64,000 nucleotides of DNA from Branchinecta lynchi (taxonomy: Eukaryota > Arthropoda > Branchiopoda > Anostraca > Branchinectidae). How positions within the stretch are numbered: the first letter of the stretch is position 1; every line of letters starts with the position of its first letter. The stretch spans positions 3,410,001 through 3,474,000 of the forward strand of contig JAKZAP010000018.1 of NCBI GenBank assembly GCA_023053575.1, given 5' to 3'. A model generated the notes under the pieces. It made no database searches. It was not told the origin of the DNA and saw only the letters and a program-made list of their open reading frames with translations. Made by a program: the position numbers and the translations under genes. Below, in pieces: positions 36,401-48,400 of this stretch.

Positions 36401-39400
36401 GAATGGCTGTGAATCCTGAAGAGACATTCGAAGATAGTAGTTACAAGATTGAATGATGGTGTGTTGGAACGCCCCTCCGTCTGCAGTGGTGATGAGCAGT
36501 TCTGTCAATTCTTTCAAAAAATCTTGAACAATCTTTACGCCGAAAGTATCTGCAGTACGAACAGTATTTTATACGAACTTTTGTAGAGGCCTTGGGCCTT
36601 TGTCACTTCAAGTATATAAATACATAAATGGATGACACTTTAAAAAGGCTAACATCTGTTTGCGATTTACTGAGCCACCCAAGGTCTCTGTGATAGAGCG
36701 TTGCTTAACCTGGTGCCTTTAATTTTGTCTGTTTGGATTTCTGGATTTTGGTGTTTTAATTGTTTAAAGAGCTCAGAATCCAGCATAAATTGCAAAAAAA
36801 ATGATCAGTAAGCTTGAACTGGTAATGAAAGGCCGAATAAGTATTTTTTATTTACGTTCCGTCGTTTAATGTTCAATTCATTTCACAGGCCGCCGTCGTC
36901 GATAGATATGAGGCTCTCCACGAACCCATCTCCGTGCGCCACCACCGTCTTCAGGAGTCCCTGAAGCTCCACCATTTGATGCGTGATGTTGAGGACGAGC
37001 TTTCATGGGTTCGCGAGAAGGAACCAATCGCAGCGTCCACCAACAGAGGTCGTGACCTGATTGGTGTTCAGAATTTGATCAAGAAGCATCAGGTGAGTTC
37101 CTTTTCCCAAGCTGACCAACTGGATCACTTACTGCCGCTCCCTCTTTCTCGTGTTTCAAAACGCCATCTGTCAGTGACCCATTGCCGGAAAGGCGAACGT
37201 ACTGTTTCTACCCGCATGTTGCTAATTTCAGCCATCAGTCTGAAAATGGGCAGCACAGTCCATTCTCTCATCTTGATTCCTATAGAGATTGTCGTTTCTC
37301 GAATTTTGTTTGACGACAAACTTTAGGGGGCAACTTGACGTGTATGCTGCGTTCTTTTCGCAGGCTATAAGGATCCGTGTAGTAATTAAAGTATTTGCAT
37401 GAATAAAATAACCGATGTGAAGAACTGCTAAGAAATTCTTTTGTTGAGAAAGGAGTGATCTTAGAAGAAAAAGTTAAGTAACTTTGGGAATTTGGTCCAG
37501 TCTTCCGCTGTCCATGTTCATCCCAGATTGAAACAATGTAAGAATCAGAAGTGGATAAAGCGTCCTCAAAAAACAATATCATACCAAAAGTTAAGCGCCC
37601 AGAAATCTCTGAGAGAAAATATCTGCTCCAGGCAAACTTTCCCCAGAGCCTATGGAAGAATGTGCCAGCCAGAATCGAGGACATAAAAAAGCATAACAAA
37701 AAACATCACACTTTTCAGAAGCTCCTCCCTTTCGTTTCAGGCTGTCCTTGCCGAGATCAACAACCATGAACAGCGCATCGTCGGCGTCTGCCAACAAGGC
37801 CAGACTATGGTAGAGGAAGGCCACTTCGCCTCAGAAGAAATTGAACAGCGCGTCGGTCAGTTGGCCGAGCAGTGGAATCAGCTAAAGGAAAAAGCTCTTC
37901 AGGTAACCTCTCTTTCGCTTAGCCCTGAGGACCTTACACGGGCGCACATCCCTGTATTAATATTACGAAGGACGACGGTTGTACGCTGTAAAAAAATTGC
38001 AGTATTTACTACTCGGGTTAATCGTGTCTCTACTGAGATAAGATTATCTCCGAGTCGGATTAATCTTATCCCAGTAGAGATAAGATTAATCCCAGTAGCA
38101 AATACTGCAGGTAACTTTAATCCTTACTCGGACAAGCTTTGTACAGTGTATTCACGTTGTTACTTTATTAATTGTTCTCTTCTTGTAAACCGTAAAATCG
38201 AACACGGTTGTAATGTCTTGTTTTGCAAAGGAACGCTTAATACAGTCATAAAGTCTTATTAAACTCCCAGAAAAGCTAGCCGAAGGAAACCGAGGTGTCT
38301 TAAAGTCTAACTGAAAGCCAAATTATTTTTTTTATCATTCAGCTAAATAGGCCTACACTGCATTATTTGGATTCTGCTAAGGGATTTTCTAATTTTCCAC
38401 TATCTGCTCAGTAGTGACGTTCAGAATATCTATATTGATCTGTATTGAATATATATCTATATCGAATATTTACAGCCAGTAGTGAACTTGGTGAAGACAT
38501 GCTTGTTCCCTGAAGACAGATTTTTCGTGATTCTTTTCCATGAGGCATATATCACAGATACAAGCGCATAGAGGTACAACAAAACTGACAGGGAAACTCA
38601 ACTATTCGAAAATCGATTATTATAGTCAGTTGAAATTATTATTCGGCGATTTTTGGACTTCCTTGGAGGGATCACTCATCGGATCGTAGCTTTAAGAAAC
38701 TTTGAACTTGCTTGCAGCTAAAAGCAAATGATGTCTGGAAAAAAGTCATATCTGTAGTTTTAGGGAGTTTAAGGAGTTAATGGAGGTCGAAATTTGCGCT
38801 GAGATTTCTTTTGACGCGGCTGCTGTTCTTATTTGAACAACAAGAGCAGCCGCGTCTGGAATGAAATCTAGGCAATATTTTTCACTCCCTTACCTGAGAT
38901 TTCCCCCTGAGCCGTTGGAGGCTTAAAGTGTGTTGACAAAGCCATCTATGTCGATGCTGTGCGGCTGCAGTGATGCTTCCCACATGTTGGCCTTTCACCT
39001 ACAACATTTCCTGAAAGATCTTACTCCTTCGAGTTGTAGATTTAGAGTTAGCGAAAGTTTACAATTACAATTTCAGTTCATTTTATTCCCAGAATACTGA
39101 TAATACAAAATGCACGGGATTGTCAAATTACAATTTGGTTAACTCACATTAAAATTGCGGATAAAATAAGGCACAAATGAGTTCAAATAGCGTTCACTGC
39201 TATGAGCGGGCGGGTTCATTAGTTGAGCTTTCTTAACTGCCCTTGAGATATTCCTTGTTGGGCGACTATCCATTCTTTTGTGAGCGAAGTATCCATTCGT
39301 TTAAATCTTTAGCTACAGCCTAAAAAGAACCTGGCCAAGAATGCTTAAAATTTTGCCAAATAAGAATTTCATCTCCGTTTAGCATTACTTAGCTTCAAAA

Positions 39401-42400
39401 CTTCACTGTTGTTACGTTGCAGTGCTATCATGTCCTACATAACACACTAGGGAATGTAGTATTAGCCCGCAACCGAAGAGCTGGTCGTCCCGGTCTACGC
39501 TACCAGATTAGGTCACCGATCTCAGCGGACATACGGATGCATCGACAGTTGTTTAACGTCAGTCCTACTCTTTAATAGTAATACTAATAATGTAACTGCA
39601 GCAAAAAGGCTTTCGCCTCTATTAATTTTTATTTAGCTACAGTTTGAAGAAAAAACTTGCCAAGAAGGGTTGAAATATCGCCAAATAAAACTTTCAGCTC
39701 CGTTTAGCATTACTTCACTTGAAAACTTAATTGTTGTTACTTTGCTATGAAATCCTGTGCTAGTGCTACACCATACATTAGAGAATGGAATGTTATCCCG
39801 CAAGATTCGCTCGTCCTACGCTACCAGATAAGGTCCCCGACGTCCGTTGATCTAAGTTAACACAGCTTGGGACACCGAGTTGGCAGTGTATGTCGACAGT
39901 TGTTTTATCGTCAGTTCTGATCTTTGGCTACAGTTTGAATAAGAAACTTGTCAAGAAGTGTCGAAATATCGCCAGAAACAAGTTTCAGCTCGGTTTAGCA
40001 GAAGGTATTTTGCGGTCTGAGACCTTTCAGAGGTGAATGCAAGTGTTATTATTATTATTATTATCGCAGAAAATTGGCTCTATAAAGTTCTGCGAAAATT
40101 ATCAACACACCACTTGCCGTTTCCAAAATGTTCATACAATGCATTTTTGAAAGTGTCGACTGATCGGCAGGCAGCGACATGGGACTGAAGTTGGTTCCAA
40201 ACCTCCGCGTTGCGATTCCAAACTTCCACCGGCCTAAGTATTTCTGAATCGCTGAGAGCTAAAGTCTTGGGAAGTGCAATGGTGCCAAGGCTGACTAAGC
40301 AGTATCATTGTTCGAAGAAATAATAAGTTTTTGTTCTAGCGTAAGCAAGACCTCGAGGACTCTCTGCAAGCCCACCAGTACTTCGCTGATGCAAATGAAG
40401 CTGAATCTTGGATGAGAGAGAAGGAGCCGATCGTCGGCAGCGTTGACTACGGGAAGGATGAGGACGGGTCCGAAGCACTGTTGAAGAAACACGAAGCTCT
40501 TATGTCGGACTTGGAAGCCTTTGGATCGACGATTCAAGTTCTAAGGGAACAGGCCCAGGAGTGCAGGGTGAGTTTGTTTTTTCTTCTCTTTTTATATAGC
40601 TTTTAAAACACTTTTTTTTTTGCTTTCTCTGTTAAGTGGGGAATGGCTTCTGTTTGGGCTGACGTATGGTAAGGTAAACAGTTGAAGGGAAATGTGCCCC
40701 CCCCCCCTTAAAAAACAAACAAACAACCTCCATTATTGCCGTGATTGCATATTTATATATTATTTTATTTTCTGTATTTGACGGTGCAAAACGGATAAGT
40801 CAGCTAAATTTTATTAGAATTAGATTTTGGCCCAATTTTCCGGCAGGGTCATGACACAACATAATTTTCCAGCTTTAGACTCAAGAGGACCCTAGCCAAG
40901 GGCCAAAATATAGCTCTAATAAAATGTAGCTTACTTATCCGTTCTGCACCGTCAAATATTAAATCACTTTAAGTATACTATCTACAGAACCTCTTCATCA
41001 AGAGATTTTTTTCTTCTAGGGTTTGCTTTATAAAACAACCAAAAACTAGAAAAGAAAAATAAACGGTTTACTACGCTCAAAAAAGTACTGGAAACTAACG
41101 CATATTGGACACTTCCCCCCCCCCCCCCTGCTCCAACAGACTTCGTCTCGACAAAAAACACTAAAATGAGAGTTACGACGAAAAAGGTTAAAACATGAGT
41201 AACTTGAGAGGGTGTACTGTTTTCACGTATATTTTTTTTGTAGCAACAAGAAACACCTGTCACTGAACTCACCGGAAAGGAGTGTGTCGTTTCTCTGTAT
41301 GACTACACCGAAAAGTCCCCTCGTGAAGTCTCAATGAAGAAGGGGGACGTCTTGACCCTCCTCAACTCGAACAACAAGGACTGGTGGAAGGTCGAAGTTA
41401 ACGACCGACAGGTACTAAGATAATCCTTTTCCGTTACCAGGACCTAAGGATAGATGATGTCCTTTTGAGAACCTGTAGGCACGAATAAGAACGTAATTGT
41501 ATGGTGAGGTTGGATGGGAAAAATATAGAGATTTTAGTTTGTTTAAAGGACACCTGAATGAAGAGTACCAAGTATCATCCCTATCTGTATGTCTGTATGT
41601 CCGAACGTATATCTAGAAGAAATTCCAATACGATCCGGCCAGCGCTGTACAAGATTTGAATGAATTGCGCTTTTTGTCTTGGAGAAAGGAAAAAACCTCC
41701 AGAAAGGAACATCCCTATTTTAAAAACGTGACGCTCAGGGGAAAAATGGTCTCCGTGTCCATATCTGTAAATGCATTCTCCATGGTGTGTTCAAGTATGG
41801 TTTCATTGTTCAGGTGTCCTTTAACTCCCATCCGGGAAAAAAAAAGAAATATCTAAGGAAAAATAGGGCAAGTGATGGCTCTCCACGGATAAGTATAACG
41901 AATCTGGATCCGACTTCAACAAAAATCAAATCATGTACGTAAACTATACCTCAAGGTTCGCGTGTGTGCTTGTTATATAGTATTGGCAAGCGCAATACCT
42001 TAAGCATAGCATGCAGAAATTAGGAAAACATCAGAAACTGGAGCGGATTCGTAAAATCCAGGGTTTGAGATCCGAGTCCGAATCCAGCCTGACAAGCAGA
42101 ACATTCGAATCCGGCCAAAAGGACGAATCCGGATTCCGATTCGCCCATCTCTGCAAGGAAGGGTTAATAAATTTGATTGAAGATAAGTGCTTCACAGTAA
42201 CTAGAAATTTGGCGGATTTCGTCGGTTGGCAGCGAAGCATAGGGAGGATCCAATGAAAGTGTTATACAGTGATTCCATGAATTTTTTTTTGTTCTGTGTT
42301 TGCTGTGTTATTGCTCTGAAAAGCCAACTAGTCATGCAATAAACTGCAAGGCATATCATACAGCCCTAGGAGCAGGCAGTTCGGCACCTGCTGTGCCCAC

Positions 42401-45400
42401 CATCCTGCGTGTATTTCATCGCAACGCGCCTGGTTGGTTGAGCCCTAGTTAGAGATCATTTAACAAGTTCATCTGCGAAAACCTTTTCAACGACATTTAC
42501 TTGCTCTGCTCAGGGTTGAACATCTTTCAGTTTTTTATTTTGATCTTTTTTCTTTTGTATTTATTGTAGAATAAGTAGGCCAATTTATTTTTAGGCTTCG
42601 TCAGCTGTTTATATTTATGTAAGTGTGTGTGAATCTGACTGATATGTTGTTGCCTAAAGTTTTGTAGATCACCCTTTACCTTTGTAGGAATCGAATAAAT
42701 AATAAATTCAGGCTCTGCTCTCCGGTATTTATTGGGAAAATTTTGTTGAAGCTAAAAAAAAACCGTTTCTTACAGGGATTTGTGCCAGCTGCGTACGTCA
42801 AGCGAATGGAAGCCGGCCTTACTGCTTCCCAACAAGCCCTTGCTGAACAAAGCTCCATCGCTGCCCGTCAACTCCAGATCGAGGCTCAGTACCAATCCCT
42901 CATGGCCCTAACCCGAGAGAGACAGAGGAAGCTTTCCGAGACCTGCAAGGCCTACGTACTCGTGCGCGAGGCGTCAGAGCTGACTCAGTGGATAAAAAAT
43001 AAGGTATGGATCGTCTTAGAGTTGTGAAGGGAGCGGGGTGGGGATGCATGAGGGTTTGGTTCACATTCCGGTATGCCCTAGACAGCACATGCATTTTTAC
43101 GCGCCTCATACCAAGAACGTAACAACCGACTGTGTGAACAGTGCTATTGTTCTGCCAGGTAGTGGTCATTGGGGTTTTATGTATTTTAACGTAAAGGATC
43201 GACGTACAGGCGTTGTGTAAATTGCAGGGTATGCTAGTTTCATTCAACAGCGCCTACAGTTTTCTGGGAGTTCAGAAAGTTGTCGCAAGGCAAAGAATTC
43301 CTATACAAACTGGTGAAATGAGGGAAAACGGATTTTTTTTAGATTTAACTTGTTCTGAAAACTTTTATCGCACCTACCTTTAAAAAATCAAATTTGTTAA
43401 GTAGGTTGTTTGGATTACGAACTACTACTGCCCTTGCTATAAGAGATACATGTAGGCCTCCTTGCGTATAGAGAGATGCAGCCTACCCGATGAAAACGGA
43501 TATTGCTACATCATCATCACGGGATCATAACAATAAAATTTAACATTGGGAGGTATAGGACTTTCAACTTTGAAATTAAATTATCGGCGTTTTATCATCA
43601 TTCTGAGCCAGGAACTTGCTGGAAATGTTAATTGGGCTATTTCTTAACCGTATAATTATATTTTTGCAAAAGAGTTTCCATGGAAGTAAGAGCATGAAGG
43701 CTTCGAAGTTTCAACACAAAAACGGAGTCTCGAATCCTATTGGTCGGCGATGACGCGGATTTGAAAAAATGTGTCATAATCGACCAATAGGACGAGACTC
43801 CGTCTTTGCGTATAAACTTTGACGCCTTCAAACTCTTACTTCCATGGAAGCTCTTTTGCAAAAATAGAATTATACGGTTAAAGAATAGCCCATTTAACGT
43901 CCCTGGCTCATAATGGTGGTAAAACGCCGATGATTTAATTTCAAAGTTGAAAGTCCTATACTTCCTAATGTTAAATTTTTTCGTTACGATCCAGTCCGTT
44001 TTCGTCAGGTATGGTGCAATCTCTCTATAGGAGAATCACACGAGAAACAGGTCAGACCTAATGGCGGCTGTTTCTTACGATGCCCTTTTTGGGGGGCAAT
44101 GGATAGAGAATTCAGTTTTGCACGTCGTGGCAATAGCCATAAGACTTCGTATCAGTAGAAATGTATAATTGATGTCCGTTATGTACCATCTAATGACAGA
44201 CACACTGCGAACACTGATAGTCCAGTGCGTTGTGCAAGTGTATCCTTCATTGTCTCGTGCGCACTTAACACCAAGTAGAACTGGTATACTTTCTGACTTT
44301 AACGCGTGAACGTTAAACTTACAAGACTGTATACATACAGTTCCTCTGTAGCGAGTAGTAACTTATCTTTCTTTCGTTCGGTGCTGCAGGAGCGAACAGC
44401 AACCGTAAGTCGAGTTTTTTGAAAGTTTTGCGCTTTTCACTCCCCCGCAGTGCTTGCTAAAATCGAATTCCACTTGCTCGAAATTGTCTCAGCGAAAGAT
44501 GACGTGAAAACGTGCACGAGCTTTTTCTCTCTTTTTTTCTTTCCTGTGACAAATCTCGCACAGAAGCATGCACATGGTCTTGACCGACGTGTGGAACTTA
44601 AGTTTAGACACGCAAATGGAAGGAAGACATATTGACCTGAGCTGAGAAACTGAGTAGTGGAATTCGAGTTTGGACTGATTGAGCAGAACTGATTTGGTTT
44701 AGGCTTTCTCTCATTATGAATGTATTTTGCAAATCTGTTTGTTTCGCCTTCCCGCTTCTCTTCCTTTGATTCTCATTCACCTTGCCCTCCCCCGTATTCA
44801 TTTCATTCCTTCACTTTTACCGCATCTCTTCTATTGGTTCTCGTCCTCCTTATTGACCTTTTGCCCCACTCCTGTTCCATTTTGTCCGAGCTTTTCACTA
44901 CTCTGGCTAGCTGATGGCCGTATAATATTGGTCGCTTGTCTCACCTTAGTCCCTTCATTATTTGCACTAAAGCTTATTGACTTACTTTCATTGGTGGATG
45001 ATTGGTAATATTGATTTGCGACCAGATGTTGTTGGATGCCTCAAACCCGCTGCCAGCCCTTACTATGTAAGCCACAGGTTGGGTCGAGGTTAAAACCCTT
45101 CTGGTTTGAAGGATCAAACTGGAAGGTTTTCAGTATATCCACGTTTTGTTCCATCCGTTATACTGGTGACCAGTGGAGTGGCCGTCCCGTCAAACTCCCG
45201 ACCGGATGAGTAGTCGATGTTGGATGCACCGATGGTTGCATGGTGCCTCCAACAGAATATCTATTGGCTGAACCTAGCCTTCATTGTTTCAAAATAAATC
45301 TGTTTGGTTTAGTTACGATTGTGTGGTAATAATAAAATAGACGGAACAGCTTTATTTGAGTAAAATATAATTCGTTATACAATTGTTATTGTTTGTTCAG

Positions 45401-48400
45401 TTTATGATTTTCCATATTTCAAATGTTGTTGTCCTTTACCGCTGGCTTTTTTTTTATTTTGTGGTTTCGTGTTTAGTACAGAAATGACGAGAAAAGAAGA
45501 CATTCAAGCCAGAAAAGCAAAACAAAAATTTTTCTGTTATTGTTGATAGACCAAAATCTAGGGAAATAAAATTTCTCGATGCTTTTAGGAGGCATGATGC
45601 CAAACTTCATCGTCTTTTTTTTTTTTAACAGGAGCAATATGCCCAAGTGGAAGACGTTGGAGAGGATTTGGAACAAGTGGAAGTTCTACAGAAGAAGTTT
45701 GACGACTTCACCGCTGACCTCCGAGCGAACGAAGTCCGCCTTGCGGAGATGAACGAAATTGCGATGCAACTTATGAGCTTAGGCCAGACTGAAGCTGCGC
45801 TGAAGATTCAAGCTCAGATGGAGGTATGAGTAATAGTCCCCTATTTTTTTCTTGCTCCCACCCCCTCCCCCCTCATATTTCTGTCACAGTCGGTTGCCAC
45901 AAAAGTGTCCCCGACCATACACAGACTCTTGTTTGATAGGCTAGTGGTGCACGAATCAGTTGGATGAAATTTTGTTTTGACGGTAAAATTTGTCTAGTAA
46001 GAATAATAATTTAAAAGCAAGTAATTAGCTCAGAGCGTCGATGCCATTCCAGTAATCGTAACAAAAAGAAAAACACTATTGAAACTACTTCAGACTACTA
46101 CTTGAAGCAAGCGTCTTACCTATATTGCTGATTCACTTACCGGTCCGTAATCTTTCCATTCATTGTCATTGCCGGGATCGGAATTCTTGCGTAATTTTTC
46201 TCCTCCTTTAACCCCCCCCCCCCCCCCGTTGCTGCACTGATTTTTCACTTTCCATGTTTGGCAATTTTCGAGGTGGACCAGGGTTCTTCTTGTTGCTTCC
46301 AGGGGAGCTCGTCTGTCTGATATATGGCTGTTAAAGTCTTTCCTTGTTTCTCATCCAAACCAAGGGGGCCGAGCGAGCCTGAAAACAGTTAAGACGAGTT
46401 TACAATCTTTGAGAACCACCAGCAGAGTCTCGAAAGGAGCCGCAAATGTTGGAATGAATATGAATATAAATGAGTATTGGAACATAAGCTGTTATTCTAC
46501 TGTGACTTGGGCTTAAGGGTAAACGTAATTGTACGCGAAAAATAAACGTTATCCTCTTCGCCACATTTCGTCTGAATTTTCCTACGGGAAATAAACTAAA
46601 ATTCTTCCTTAGGATTTGAACCGGAAATGGGCAAGTCTTCAGCATCTTACTGCCGAAAAAGCCCAGCAGCTTGGATCTGCACACGAAGTGCAGCGTTTCC
46701 ACCGCGACGTTGATGAGACAAAAGATTGGATCCAGGTAAGCAGTACTGCCCCTCTTTTATTTCAGTCCTAAACTTGTACTCTTATTTGAATTGCCATTTA
46801 CAGTATAGGGGTTCTATTCCTTTGACTGTCGCCTCCTTTGCGCCGCGGCATGCGGATTTTTGCATTATTTTCATGAACACCCGAAATATCCCATTGCAGA
46901 AGAAGAAAAAGAAAAAAAAAAATTGTGTTCTCCTATTGGCAACTTACCTGTCCACGATCCCATCAGTGTGATTCTAAATTAGTGAACCTTTATGGAAAAT
47001 ATCTTTGTGTTTTGCGATTATTTTATATTTCTTTGACCTTTTCTACTGCACTTAGCCCTTGGTCAGTGCGTCATAAATCCTTCATTCAGTCATTCAAAAA
47101 GCACCAGCTCACTTTTTATGTCAAGAGAAAGCTGAAATACTTAGTTCTTACCTGATAAAAAGTTCTTGTTTTATTATTTGACTATTGTAGTGTCGAAATG
47201 AAATTGATGTCGTACAAAAATTTAGAGAAGCTTAAAAGAAGCATAAACCTACCCTGTTTTTTTCTGGGTAGGCAGTTGTGTTTGCACCGACATGACCATA
47301 GCCTTCATGCTATTCAGCTCGGTGCAAAAGGGATAAGAAAATATGACAGCCCTGTCATAATTTTGAGAGATTGTCTGATGTGTCCAGTTCAAGTTACAAT
47401 CAAACCTCTCATCCACGACCTGGATTGGATGGATATCGAACATTGTTTTGTCGAATTCAGCCTTTAAATGCACTTATTGATTCGTTTGTGTTAATTAAAG
47501 GAGAAGGATGCCGCTTTGGATTCCGACGATCTGGGTAAAGACCTGAGATCCGTCCAGGCCCTACAGAGAAAACACGAAGGTCTCGAGCGTGACCTTGCCG
47601 CTCTTGGAGACAAGATTCGTCAGCTTGACGAAGTCGCCGCACGTCTGGTCCAAAACCACCCGGAAGTTGTCGACACCGTCTTGACCAAACAAGCCGAAAT
47701 CCACGGCGAATGGTCTCGTCTGACCGCCAAGGCGAATCGTCGTAAGGAGAAGCTTCTGGACGCTTATGACCTCCAGCGGTATCTTAGCGACTTCAGAGAT
47801 CTGACGTCATGGACGACGACAATGATCGGATTGGTTTCTTCGGATGAGTTAGCTAATGACGTCACCGGAGCTGAAGCCCTCCTTGAGAGACACCAGGTAA
47901 GCCTTGATACCTTTTTGGTTGCACTACGTTCATTATTAGTATAGAGAGGTTCCCGAAGTAATGCTAGATGAACCTTGTACGAGTTGTCAATCAATCAATC
48001 TTTATTATTCAAAAACATTTCGTAAATAGTATTGACAAAAAAAAATACGAACATTTGTGCTCTTGTCAAGCGTATTATATACAGCTACGTGTCTTCGTCA
48101 TACAAACAAAAACAAAGATGAAAATTGTCAATCAATCAATCTTTATTATTCAAAAACATTTCGTAAATAGTATTGACAAAAAAAAATACGAATATTTGTG
48201 CTCTTGTCAAGCGTATTATATACAGCTACCTGTCTTAGTCATTCAAACAAAAACAAAGATGAAAATTGTAACATTAAACTTTGTAAATTGAGTTGAAGAG
48301 ATTTCGAGTTATTTTCGTACGTGAGCGTAGAGTGAACCCTACTAAGGGTTCTTTAGTACGCTAGGAGCCCTGGCCAACCCAAGCCTCGTTTTTGTTGCAA

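Noticed and set aside
37903..38262. Read-through frame after exon 14
   Set aside because: Begins at a good gtaacc donor and consists partly of MITE sequence; the spectrin chain resumes correctly at 40340.
47198..47467. 89-codon + strand frame upstream of exon 20
   Set aside because: No similarity recognised; ends at a stop 30 bp before the exon and does not join it in frame as coding sequence.
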